Source of the DNA: an uncultured Sphingomonas sp. | Lineage (GTDB): Bacteria; Pseudomonadota; Alphaproteobacteria; Sphingomonadales; Sphingomonadaceae | Direction: 5' to 3' | DNA: 64,000 bases | NCBI RefSeq assembly: GCF_937859915.1 | Contig: NZ_CALMAW010000024.1 | Location: 1-64,000 of the forward strand | Shown here: one piece after another, positions 56,211 through 64,000 of the stretch | Position numbering within the stretch: position 1 is the stretch's first letter | Layout of the letters: every line of letters begins with the position of its first letter | Translations under genes and position numbers: made by a program | Notes under the pieces: model-generated | What the model saw: only the letters and a program-made list of their open reading frames with translations | Databases searched by the model: none | Told to the model about the DNA's origin: nothing

Positions 56211-57614
56211 CTACCGGAGCGCGGCGAGCTTGTTGTCGCTCGACAGCAGGAACATCATGTTGTTGGCGATGATCGGCGCGAGTGAGAACGGCTTCTTCGA
56301 CACCTTCTCGGTCGAGACGACCTTGCCGGTGTCGACCGCGACCGAAACCAGCGCTCCCTGCGAGTTGGTCAGCCACAGCTTGCCGCCGCCGAGCACGGGC
56401 CCGCTCCAGATGATCTGGTTGGTCTTCTTGGTTTCGTTCTTCCAATGCGGCAGCTGGGTCGACCAGCGGATTTTGCCCGTCGTGCGCTGGACGCAATAGA
56501 GATGCGCGTCGTCGGCGACGACGAACAGCCAATCGCCACCAAGCGCCGGCGTCGAGATGCCACCGATGTTGATCTCCCACAGCCGCTGGCCGGTGAGCAG
56601 GTCGAGCGCGACCATGCGGCCGCCGGCGCCCACCGCATAGACGCGCGTGTCGTCGATCACCGGGCTGGCATCGACGTCGGTGACGTCGCCGACCGTCGTC
56701 GACATGCTGGTGCGGGTCAGCGCGTCCTGCCACACGACGCGGCCATTCTCGTAGCGATAGGCGTCGAGATCGCCCGACGAGAAGCCGGCGATCACCGTGC
56801 TACGCGCGACCGCGGGCGCTCCCGTGCCGAACACGCCGGCGGTCTCGAGCGGGCCGCTTGCGGTCCACTGGGTCGTGCCGTCGGCGAGGTTGAGCGCGTA
56901 GATCTGGTTGTCCTGGCTCATCACATAGGCCGAGCCGCCGGCGATGCCCGGGGCGCCGCGCAGCGGGCCGCCCGGCGTCACGCGCCAGCCGATCTTGCCG
57001 GTCGCCGCATCGAGCTGCGCGACCTCGCCAAGCCCGTTGGTCGCATACAGCTTGCCGTCGTCGAAGCTGACGCCGCCGCCGAACAGCGAGGCGGTGTAGC
57101 GCTTATGCTCCTTCTGTCCGAGCAGGCCGGGAATCCCCGCCTTGCGCAGCGCCGGGCCGGGCGTGCCCTTGATCTGCGTCGACCACAATTCCTTGCCCGA
57201 GGCCGCGTCATAGGCACGGACGTTGGCGAGCGTATCGATCACATAGACATGGCCGCCCGCCACCACCGGTGGCGCTGCCAACCGCGCCGCCTTGCTCGAC
57301 TTGGCGAGCTGGACCGTCCAAATCCGCTGCGGGCTGGCGCCGAGCGCGAGATTGCCCATCGCCTTCTGCGAATTGCCGCCGGGCTGCGTCCACTCGGCAT
57401 TGGGCTGCGCCTCGGGCACGGTCACCGGCGTGGTGACGATCGATGCGTCGTTGCCCGCGCTGCTCTCGACCGTCAGCACCGGAATGCGCTCGCCGAGCAC
57501 CTCGGTCTTGGGCTTCTTGTCGCCCTTGAAGATACCGCAGCCCGACAGCAGCGCGACCGCGGTCAGCGCCGTCGCCAGCGCCGTTACCGACGATTTCGTC
57601 CTGCGCGTGCCCAT
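56211..57614 (-). CDS. bamB: Outer membrane assembly lipoprotein BamB
   Basis: A 467-residue PQQ-like beta-propeller lipoprotein of the BAM complex. Signal peptide with lipobox LLSGC (about C25), then repeated WT/AxDxxTG blades such as AYDAASGKELW, QLDAATGKIGW, ALNLADGTTQW, ALDLLTGQRLW. The ATG at 57614 is used because GGGGCGGGA stands before it and it gives a standard lipoprotein leader; an ATG at 57689 overlaps the preceding gene but would add 25 residues. Confidence 0.92.
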   Translation of the reverse strand: MGTRRTKSSVTALATALTAVALLSGCGIFKGDKKPKTEVLGERIPVLTVESSAGNDASIVTTPVTVPEAQPNAEWTQPGGNSQKAMGNLALGASPQRIWTVQLAKSSKAARLAAPPVVAGGHVYVIDTLANVRAYDAASGKELWSTQIKGTPGPALRKAGIPGLLGQKEHKRYTASLFGGGVSFDDGKLYATNGLGEVAQLDAATGKIGWRVTPGGPLRGAPGIAGGSAYVMSQDNQIYALNLADGTTQWTASGPLETAGVFGTGAPAVARSTVIAGFSSGDLDAYRYENGRVVWQDALTRTSMSTTVGDVTDVDASPVIDDTRVYAVGAGGRMVALDLLTGQRLWEINIGGISTPALGGDWLFVVADDAHLYCVQRTTGKIRWSTQLPHWKNETKKTNQIIWSGPVLGGGKLWLTNSQGALVSVAVDTGKVVSTEKVSKKPFSLAPIIANNMMFLLSSDNKLAALR

Positions 57615-57688
57615 ACTGTCCCGCCCCATCATATTGTCATAGTCCTGTCGTGTCGTAGCCGGCGCCCGGGCGCCCGATCGCGCCGCCA

Positions 57689-58387
57689 TCAGGAGGCCGG
57701 GCTGTCGGAGGGCTGAACGGGGTCGAAGCCGAGATCGGCGGCAAGCTGGGCGACGCGCGATTGCAGCGTGCGGGGCACGGTCGGGTCCTTGGTCATCGCG
57801 ACGAACAGCGCGCCGGCCTGCTTGGGCTGGCCCATCCGCATATAGGCGACGCCGAGCATCTCGCCCGCGCTGCCGAACCAGGGATTGCCGGTGACGGCGA
57901 TCGGCTTGAGCCGCGCGACCGCGGCCTGGGGCGTGATCGTGTCGAAATCGATCGTGGTCGCGCGCAGCGTCGCGACGTCGCGCAACTGCTGCGGCACCGC
58001 GCTATCGTTCGCGATCGCCAGGAAGGCGGCCGCCGCGGCCGGAGCCTTGCCGTCCTTCACGAGGATGTCGGCCTGGAGCATCCGCGCGAGCGGCGCATAG
58101 CCTTTGTCGTGCGTGTCGACGAGCGTCTGCAGCGTCTTGCCCGCCTGCGCCTCCTGGTTGGCGTTGAGCGACGCCATCGCGGCGATCAGCTGGTCGCCAT
58201 GCTCGCCCGCCACCGCCGCACGGTGCGAGCGCCACCACAGCGCCACGCCAAGGACGATCAGCGCCAGCACGACCAGCCCGGCCAGCATCACGCCATAGCG
58301 GCGCGCGGCCTCGCCGAGCTTCTCGCGGCGCACTTCGTCGTCGACCTCACGAAAGAAGGCGTCGTTATTCTGCGGGGTCAGGGCCAA
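57689..58387 (-). CDS. YfgM-like TPR membrane protein
   Basis: A 232-residue protein with one membrane helix (about 31-51, YGVMLAGLVVLALIVLGVALWW) and periplasmic TPR-like repeats. The position directly before bamB and der matches E. coli yfgM-bamB-der; YfgM is an ancillary factor of the SecYEG translocon. Start is TTG at 58387 with GGAG seven bases before it. Confidence 0.82.
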   Translation of the reverse strand: MALTPQNNDAFFREVDDEVRREKLGEAARRYGVMLAGLVVLALIVLGVALWWRSHRAAVAGEHGDQLIAAMASLNANQEAQAGKTLQTLVDTHDKGYAPLARMLQADILVKDGKAPAAAAAFLAIANDSAVPQQLRDVATLRATTIDFDTITPQAAVARLKPIAVTGNPWFGSAGEMLGVAYMRMGQPKQAGALFVAMTKDPTVPRTLQSRVAQLAADLGFDPVQPSDSPAS

Positions 58388-58458
58388 TCGAAATCTCCAG
58401 GGGCGGTCCGCCCGAAATTGCCGCGGACCTTAGCGGCGTCGCGGCCGGAACGGAACAG

Positions 58459-59331
58459 CTACTTGGGCGCGTAGGTCTCGGCCGCGGTTGGAAAGGCGCG
58501 CGACCGCACCTCACACGCATAGGCCTGCGCCGCCGCCGTGATGCGCGGCGCCAGATCCTCGTATCGCTTCACGAAGCGCGCGGTGCGCTCGAACATGCCG
58601 AGCATGTCGTCGATCACCAGCACCTGGCCATCGCACTGCGCCGAGGCGCCGATGCCGATCGTCGGGCAGGCGACCTCGCGCGTGATCCGCGCGGCGATCG
58701 GCTCGACCACGCCCTCGATCACCAGCGCGAACGCGCCCGCATCGGCGACCGAGGTGGCATCGCGGACGATCTTCTGTTCCTCCACCTGGCTCCGCCCCCG
58801 CGCCGCATAACCGCCGAGCATGTTGACCGCCTGCGGGGTGAGCCCGACATGGCCGACCACCGGGATGCCGCGCGCGACCAGGAAGGCAACCGTCTCCGCC
58901 ATCGCCTCGCCGCCCTCGAGCTTGACCGCGGCGGCCCCCGTCTCCTTGAGGATGCGCGCGGCGGAGGCGAAGGCGTGCTGGGGCGAGGCCTCGTAGCTGC
59001 CGAACGGCATGTCGATCACGACGACGCTATGCCAGCTGCCGCGCACCACTGCGGCGCCATGCGCGCACATCATCTCGAGGCTGACCGGGATCGTCGAGGG
59101 CAGGCCGTAGATCACCTGCCCCAGGCTGTCGCCGACGAGCAGCATGTCGCAGTGCGGATCGAGCAGCTGCGCCATCCGCGCGGTATAGGCGGTGAGCATC
59201 ACCACCGGCTCGGCGACGGGCTCGGGCCCGGTCTTGCGCGCGAGAATCGCGGGCGCGGTCAGCCGCTTCATCGGTGCCGGCGTCGGCGTGGCACGGCTGG
59301 TCGCGCTGTCGAGCGTGAAGGTGGTGGACAT
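58459..59331 (-). CDS. panB: 3-methyl-2-oxobutanoate hydroxymethyltransferase PanB
   Basis: A 290-residue TIM-barrel enzyme that makes ketopantoate for pantothenate and coenzyme A. The [14 protein letters not shown] start, [14 protein letters not shown], the metal-binding [22 protein letters not shown] and [15 protein letters not shown] segments fit PanB. ATG at 59331 is chosen over TTG at 59337. The N-terminal 30 residues are a non-conserved extension. Confidence 0.94.
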   Translation of the reverse strand: MSTTFTLDSATSRATPTPAPMKRLTAPAILARKTGPEPVAEPVVMLTAYTARMAQLLDPHCDMLLVGDSLGQVIYGLPSTIPVSLEMMCAHGAAVVRGSWHSVVVIDMPFGSYEASPQHAFASAARILKETGAAAVKLEGGEAMAETVAFLVARGIPVVGHVGLTPQAVNMLGGYAARGRSQVEEQKIVRDATSVADAGAFALVIEGVVEPIAARITREVACPTIGIGASAQCDGQVLVIDDMLGMFERTARFVKRYEDLAPRITAAAQAYACEVRSRAFPTAAETYAPK

Positions 59332-59394
59332 GGGCAACGTCTAGCCGGTGGCGCGGCGGCGGGCAAATCGTGCGGCAATGCGATCCCGTATGAT

Positions 59395-59742
59395 CTATCC
59401 CACTGCCGCCGCGTAGACGTCCGGCTTGAACCCGACCAGCGTTCGGCCGCCAAGGTCGAGCACGGGCCGCTTGATCATCGAGGGCTGCGCCGACATCAGC
59501 GCGATCGCCTTGCCGGCGTCGATCCCCTCGCGGTCCGCGTCGGGCAGCGTGCGGAAGGTCGTGCCGGCGCGGTTGAGGATCGTCTCCCAGCCATGTTCGG
59601 CGACCCACTTGGCCAGCGTCGCGCCATCGATCCCCGACGCCTTGTAGTCGTGGAAGGCATAAGCGACGCCCTGCGCGTCGAGCCAGGCGCGCGCCTTCTT
59701 GATCGTGTCGCAATTCTTGATGCCGTACAGCGTTGGCGTCAC
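59395..59742 (-). CDS. ArsC/Spx-family protein of the YffB type
   Basis: A 115-residue thioredoxin-fold protein with LYGIKNCDTIKKARAWL at the start and the MIKRPVLDLGG motif. The single cysteine in KNCDTIKK and the lack of other ArsC cysteines match YffB-like members, whose arsenate reductase activity is doubtful. Start is GTG at 59742. The function is unknown. Confidence 0.83.
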   Translation of the reverse strand: MTPTLYGIKNCDTIKKARAWLDAQGVAYAFHDYKASGIDGATLAKWVAEHGWETILNRAGTTFRTLPDADREGIDAGKAIALMSAQPSMIKRPVLDLGGRTLVGFKPDVYAAAVG

Positions 59743-59936
59743 GCCCTATCCTTCCGATCCTGGCCGTCATGTGGGCAATAGCAAGCGGCGGCGGGAAACA
59801 CAGTGGTTCGTCGTCGTGCCAGGGCCGGCGTCACGATGGCGGCACGGCGACGCGAACGCAGCCTAACCCACCGTTAACCTCTTTCGCCTACCGACCGCAC
59901 CGCGCTGAAAAGTCAGCACAAAAAGGGGTAGAGCTT

Positions 59937-60584
59937 TTGAAATCACTGGTCATTCTCGGCGTAACGGCAGCGGCCTCGATCGCCTTGGGCGCTACGTGCG
60001 CGAATGCGGACGACGGCCCCTATACGGGCTTCCGGGTCGAAGCACAGGGCGGCTGGGACCATATCGGCACGACCGCCAAGCTGTCTTACGACAACGCCGT
60101 GTTCCAAGAGGCAAAGGGCAGCGAGAACGGCGTCACCTATGGCGCCAACGTCGGCTATGACAATGACATGGGCGCGGGCTTCGTCCTCGGCACCGAAGCC
60201 GGGATCAACTGGTCGTCGATCAAATATTGCACGGTGTTCGGCGGCGACGACCGCGCCTGTGCCAAGCCCGGCCGCGAGATCGAGGTCGGTATCCGCGCGG
60301 GTAAGCAGTTCGGCGACACGGGTCCGCTCGTCTACGGCAAAGTCGCGTACGTGAACGGCCAGGTGAAGGGCCACGACGATGCGAGCGATCTGCGCTTGCA
60401 GGACAATCGCAGCGGCGTTCGGCTGGGCGTCGGGATTGAGGACAAGATCTCGCGCCACGTCTATGTGAAGGCGGAATATCGCTATACCGACTTCAAGGCG
60501 TATAAATTCGTGGTCGACGGCGATGCGCTGAAGATCGATTTCGACCGCAATCAGGTTATCGCCGGAGTCGGCTACTTGTTCTAA
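59937..60584 (+). CDS. Opacity-like outer membrane beta-barrel protein
   Basis: A 215-residue exported protein: signal peptide ending ATCANA|DDG near residue 25, then alternating strands (GFRVEAQGGWDH, TYGANVGYD, LGTEAGINWSS) and a terminal aromatic GVGYLF, the BAM recognition signal. Two cysteines (KYCT, RACAKP) may form a disulfide in a surface loop. Start is TTG at 59937 with AAGGGG nine bases ahead. Probably an 8-stranded porin-family barrel of unknown function. Confidence 0.82.
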   Translation: MKSLVILGVTAAASIALGATCANADDGPYTGFRVEAQGGWDHIGTTAKLSYDNAVFQEAKGSENGVTYGANVGYDNDMGAGFVLGTEAGINWSSIKYCTVFGGDDRACAKPGREIEVGIRAGKQFGDTGPLVYGKVAYVNGQVKGHDDASDLRLQDNRSGVRLGVGIEDKISRHVYVKAEYRYTDFKAYKFVVDGDALKIDFDRNQVIAGVGYLF

Positions 60585-60621
60585 CGCCTCTTCGCCTGTC
60601 GCTTCGACACGCAAAAACAGG

Positions 60622-60650
60622 GCCCCCGGTGGAAACATCGGGGGCTTTTT
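60622..60650 (+). terminator. Rho-independent terminator after the beta-barrel gene
   Basis: GCCCCCG (60622-60628), loop of 10 bases, CGGGGGC (60639-60645), then TTTTT. It lies 38 bases after the stop codon. Confidence 0.85.
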
Positions 60651-60685
60651 GGTGCGCTCCGTCGATCGCGATCGCGACCGATAGC

Positions 60686-61123
60686 CTAGTCCGCTCCGTC
60701 CAGCCGTCGTCCGAGCACTATCGTCGTCTGCCGCTCGAAGCCCAGCGCCGAATAGAAGCCGAGCGCCGCTTGGTTGTCGTCGCGCACCATCAGCTGCAGC
60801 TTGGGCGCGCCCTGCCCGCGTAGCCAGTCCTCGGCCGCCGTCATCAGCGCGCGACCCAGTCCGGCGTGGCGGCGATCGGGTGCGACCGCGAGATAATAGA
60901 CCCAGCCGCGGTGACCGTCGAAGCCGACCATCACGCTACCGACCACCTCGCCCGCATCGCGCGCGACGATCATGGTCGCGCCCGCCGTGGCGCGTGCCAG
61001 ACGGAAGTCGGCCTGCGGATCGTTCCATGGGCGGGTAAGCCCACTCGCCCGCCACAGCGCGACCACCGCGGCTTCATCGCTAGCGGTTGCAACGCCGAAT
61101 ATCGGCCGGGCCGCGCTGCTCAC
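60686..61123 (-). CDS. GNAT-family N-acetyltransferase (YpeA/RimI-like)
   Basis: A 145-residue GNAT protein. The acetyl-CoA loop is VAPDRRHAGLGRAL (R-x-x-G-x-G), followed by RDDNQAALGFYSALGFE, the usual motif B. It resembles E. coli YpeA. It lies 67 bases downstream of guaA, same strand. Substrate unknown. Confidence 0.85.
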   Translation of the reverse strand: MSSAARPIFGVATASDEAAVVALWRASGLTRPWNDPQADFRLARATAGATMIVARDAGEVVGSVMVGFDGHRGWVYYLAVAPDRRHAGLGRALMTAAEDWLRGQGAPKLQLMVRDDNQAALGFYSALGFERQTTIVLGRRLDGAD

Positions 61124-61190
61124 ACGCTGCGACGGCTTGCGCCGCCGAGTAAGCCGGGCAGACGTCCACCGGACGTCCGCTCTTTCCGGC

Positions 61191-62753
61191 TTACTCCCAC
61201 TCGATCGTGCCCGGCGGCTTGCTGGTATAATCGTAGACGACGCGGTTGATGCCCGCGACCTCGTTGACGATCCGCGTCGCGACCCGGCTGAGGAAGGCGC
61301 CGTCGAACGGATAGACGTCGGCGGTCATGCCGTCGACCGAGGTCACCGCACGCAGCCCGCACACCGAATCATAGGTGCGATGGTCGCCCATCACGCCGAC
61401 CGTCTTGACCGGCAGCAGCACCGCGAACGCCTGCCAGATCGCGTCGTAGAGCCCGGCATTGCGGATCTCCTCGAGATAGATCGCATCCGCCTTGCGCAGG
61501 ATGTCGCAGCGCTCCTTGGTGACCTCGCCGGGGATGCGGATCGCGAGGCCCGGTCCCGGGAAGGGGTGGCGGCCGACGAACGCCTCGGTCAGCCCGAGCT
61601 CGCGGCCGAGCACGCGGACCTCGTCCTTGAACAGCTCGCGCAAGGGCTCGACCAGCTTCATGTTCATCCGCTCGGGCAGCCCGCCGACATTGTGGTGGCT
61701 CTTGATCGTCACCGACGGCCCGCCGGTGAAGCTGACGCTCTCGATCACGTCGGGGTAGAGCGTGCCCTGCGCCAGGAAATCGGCGCCGCCGATCTTCTTC
61801 GCCTCGTCCTCGAACACCTCGATGAAGGTCTTGCCGATGAACTTGCGCTTGGCCTCGGGGTCGGTGACGCCAGCGAGACCGTTCAGGAACAGCGTCTCGG
61901 CGTTCACATGGACGAGCGGAATATTATAGTGGTTGCGGAACAGCGAGACGACCTGCTCGCTCTCGCCCGCGCGCATCAGGCCATGGTCGACATAGACGCA
62001 GGTGAGCTGCTCGCCGATCGCCTCGTGGATCAGCACCGCGGCGACCGACGAATCGACCCCGCCCGACAGCCCGCAGATCACCCGCCCCTTGCCGACCTGG
62101 GCACGGATCTCCTCGATCTTGGCCGCGCGGAAGCCCGCCATCGACCAATCGCCGCCGAGCCCGCAGACATGACGCACGAAATTGGCGATCAGCTTGCCGC
62201 CATCGGGGGTGTGGACCACCTCGGGGTGGAATTGCACGCCGTAGAAGCGCCGCGTCTCGTCGGCGGTGATCGCATAGGGCGCCCCCTCCGACACCGCGAT
62301 CGGGACGAAGCCCTGCGGCAGCCGGGTGACCTTGTCGCCGTGGCTCATCCACACCTGGTGGCGCTCGCCCTCGGCCCACATTCCGTCGAACAGCGCCGAG
62401 CGGCTGCGAACCTCGACGAAGGCGCGGCCGAACTCGCCGCCCTCCCCCGACACGACGACCTCGCCGCCGAGCTGCTGGCACATCGTCTGCTGGCCGTAGC
62501 AGATGCCGAGGATCGGCAGCCCCGCCTCGAAGAAGCGCTGCGGCGCGCGCGGCGCATGCTCTTCGGTCACCGAGGCCGGGCCGCCCGAGAAGATCAGTCC
62601 GGACGGTGCCATCCGGTCGAATGCAGCCTCCGCCGACTGGAAGGGCGCGATTTCGCAATAGACGCCGGCCTCGCGCACGCGGCGCGCGATGAGCTGCGTC
62701 ACCTGGCTGCCGAAATCGACGATGAGGATGCTGTCTGGGGGCGTGACGGTCAT
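61191..62753 (-). CDS. guaA: GMP synthase (glutamine-hydrolysing)
   Basis: A 520-residue enzyme making GMP from XMP. N-terminal class I glutamine amidotransferase with cysteine in GICYGQQ and the H-P-E pair in VQFHPEV; then the ATP-pyrophosphatase loop [11 protein letters not shown] and the C-terminal dimerisation domain ending PPGTIEWE, which is characteristic of GuaA. ATG at 62753 is chosen. Together with purL it places purine synthesis twice in the window but in separate units. Confidence 0.97.
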   Translation of the reverse strand: MTVTPPDSILIVDFGSQVTQLIARRVREAGVYCEIAPFQSAEAAFDRMAPSGLIFSGGPASVTEEHAPRAPQRFFEAGLPILGICYGQQTMCQQLGGEVVVSGEGGEFGRAFVEVRSRSALFDGMWAEGERHQVWMSHGDKVTRLPQGFVPIAVSEGAPYAITADETRRFYGVQFHPEVVHTPDGGKLIANFVRHVCGLGGDWSMAGFRAAKIEEIRAQVGKGRVICGLSGGVDSSVAAVLIHEAIGEQLTCVYVDHGLMRAGESEQVVSLFRNHYNIPLVHVNAETLFLNGLAGVTDPEAKRKFIGKTFIEVFEDEAKKIGGADFLAQGTLYPDVIESVSFTGGPSVTIKSHHNVGGLPERMNMKLVEPLRELFKDEVRVLGRELGLTEAFVGRHPFPGPGLAIRIPGEVTKERCDILRKADAIYLEEIRNAGLYDAIWQAFAVLLPVKTVGVMGDHRTYDSVCGLRAVTSVDGMTADVYPFDGAFLSRVATRIVNEVAGINRVVYDYTSKPPGTIEWE

Positions 62754-62880
62754 GGCGAGCCGATAAAGCGCGGGCCGCAGCCTGTCCAGCGTCCGGAGGC
62801 GCCTCGCGCCGACGATGGTCAACGCTTCGTTTACGGATCGGCGCTAGGGTAGAGGCTCATACTCGTTCGAGGATTTCTTG

Positions 62881-63936
62881 ATGCCGCGTCGGATCCGATC
62901 CTTGCTGTCCACGCTCCGCGAGGAGGTCCAACATTATGCTGCCGAAACGCAGGCGATCGCCGGGCGGACCAATCTGCTCGCGCTCAACGCGACGATCGAG
63001 GCCGCCCGCTCGGGCGAGGCCGGACGCGGATTTTCGGTGGTGGCGCAGGAGGTCAAGGCGCTGGCGGGGCAAGCGCGCACCAGCGCGGCAACGTTTCGCG
63101 CTGAAGTGCTCGATCGGCTCGCGCAGGGCGCCAGCATCGCCGACGAGTTGGTCGCCGAAGTCGAAGGCGCGCGGCTCGCCGAACTCGCGCAGTCGATCAT
63201 CCAGACGATCGCGCGCTCGCTGTTCGACCGTTCGATCGACGTCCGCATGCTCTCCACCGATCCGTCGATCATCGCGGGCGCGGCCCACGCGCGCACCGAC
63301 CCGTTGGCCGAACAGCGCGCGGTCGAGCGCCTCCGCGCGATGCTCCATTTCTCGCCCTATTTCCTCAACGCCTTCGTTGCCGACGACGAGGGCAATGTCG
63401 TCGTCACCGCGCACGCCAATGCCGAGGTCCGCTCGTTCAACCTGCGCAACGAGCCCCAATATAATGCCGCGCTGTCGGCCATGCCCGGCGAGGACTGGTT
63501 CACCGACGAGGTCTGGGAAAACCCCTATTCGCAGAACCGCAAAGTGCTCATCTACGTGGCGCCGATCCGCGCCGAAGGGCGGACGATCGGCGCCTGCTAT
63601 CTCGAATATGATTGGGAGACGCAGGCCGCGGCGATCCTCCATTCGGTCGAGCAGGCCAATGGCAACGGCGTGGTCTCGATCGTCGACGAGCAGAACCGGA
63701 TGATCTCGTCGACCGGACGCTATGTCTTCAACGAGGCGCTCAACATCGCCAGCGTCGCGACGGCGGCCGGCCGCCACGTCGAGACCCGCGACGATTCGAT
63801 CGTGGCGCAGGCGATGGCGACGCCGTTCAACGGCTTCGACGGCCTCAATCTGCGCTGCGTCATCGAGCAGCGCGTTCCAGGCGAGCGCGAGATCGCCGAT
63901 TCGCTTACCGGCCCGCGGGCGCGGGCGGCGGCATAG
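62881..63936 (+). CDS. Soluble MCP-like protein with an N-terminal signalling segment and C-terminal Cache/PDC domain
   Basis: A 351-residue protein without a membrane helix. Residues 23-66 hold the tip half of a methyl-accepting chemotaxis signalling domain: [19 protein letters not shown] then [17 protein letters not shown] second helical part (about 67-130) leads to a PDC/Cache-like sensor (about 150-300: FFNAF-like [52 protein letters not shown]). Normal MCPs place the sensor first, outside the cell. ATG at 62881 has GAGG about nine bases ahead. It is divergent from guaA, with no che genes in view. Confidence 0.78.
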   Translation: MPRRIRSLLSTLREEVQHYAAETQAIAGRTNLLALNATIEAARSGEAGRGFSVVAQEVKALAGQARTSAATFRAEVLDRLAQGASIADELVAEVEGARLAELAQSIIQTIARSLFDRSIDVRMLSTDPSIIAGAAHARTDPLAEQRAVERLRAMLHFSPYFLNAFVADDEGNVVVTAHANAEVRSFNLRNEPQYNAALSAMPGEDWFTDEVWENPYSQNRKVLIYVAPIRAEGRTIGACYLEYDWETQAAAILHSVEQANGNGVVSIVDEQNRMISSTGRYVFNEALNIASVATAAGRHVETRDDSIVAQAMATPFNGFDGLNLRCVIEQRVPGEREIADSLTGPRARAAA

Positions 63937-63948
63937 CGGACGGCGGTC

Positions 63949-64000
63949 CTAGACCGCCAACCCCGTCCAATAGGCCGCAAACGCCCACAGGTCGGCGGTC
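63949..64000 (-). CDS. 3' end of a minus-strand gene cut by the window edge
   Basis: The last 52 bases read on the minus strand end in DLWAFAAYWTGLAV and TAG, with GC-rich third positions. This is enough to suspect a coding end but not to name it. The stop codon is at the centre of the palindrome GGCGGTC-CTA-GACCGCC, which might serve as a bidirectional transcript end with the MCP-like gene. Confidence 0.35.
   Translation of the reverse strand, partial: TADLWAFAAYWTGLAV

Overview
The window is a stretch of chromosome from a GC-rich alphaproteobacterium, most likely a Sphingomonas or close sphingomonad. Supporting signs are a general stress response (GSR) locus with PhyR, NepR, EcfG and a PhyP-like pseudo-kinase, an entericidin-type lipoprotein, the argS-SPOR-nagZ-scpAB-tatABC cluster, a complete mra/mur/fts (dcw) cluster with meso-DAP-type MurE, and a possible pair of ceramide-modifying genes. 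Codon use looks uniform, and I see no phage, insertion sequence, CRISPR array, rRNA or tRNA. The first 54 bases are Illumina Nextera adapter, not genome.

Layout. 55-2923 (+): 3' end of lptG, then an FA2H-like fatty acid hydroxylase and a GNAT protein that resembles bacterial ceramide synthase. 2931-10897 (-): M28 peptidase, xthA, an ErpA-type Fe-S protein, M23 peptidase, DUF455 protein, bcp and glnE. 10963-15417: the GSR locus, with a NepR-like small ORF, ecfG, a 45-residue membrane protein, phyR, nepR, phyP, a structured RNA candidate behind a canonical EcfG promoter, and an entericidin-like gene. 15436-21908 (-): argS, SPOR protein, nagZ, scpA, scpB, tatA, tatB, tatC. 22137-27839: an HSL-type hydrolase (+), a UVR-motif protein, a dGTPase-like protein and a TPR/SPOR protein (-), and a lipoprotein (+).

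27984-46830 (-) is the dcw cluster, transcribed mraZ, rsmH, ftsL, ftsI, murE, murF, mraY, murD, ftsW, murG, murC, a 66-residue protein, murB, ddl, ftsQ, ftsA, ftsZ. It makes the lipid II precursor and the divisome. Most joints are 4-base start/stop overlaps. A REP-like repeat separates murE from murF, and a related inverted pair lies inside the 5' coding part of murB. Four TGGG boxes precede mraZ.

47148-64000: a small membrane protein and cysK (-); a lipoprotein, purL, a cysteine-repeat secreted peptide, a DUF418 protein, bfd and bfr (+); an Hpt protein, a TusA-like protein, der, bamB, a YfgM-like protein, panB and an ArsC/YffB protein (-); a beta-barrel protein (+); a GNAT protein and guaA (-); and a soluble MCP-like protein (+) with its signalling segment ahead of its sensor domain.

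The most interesting region is 10963-15417. It holds several GGAAC-N16/17-CGTT EcfG promoters, a possible second anti-sigma factor, and a candidate EcfG-controlled RNA with two hairpins whose loops each carry a run of seven cytosines.
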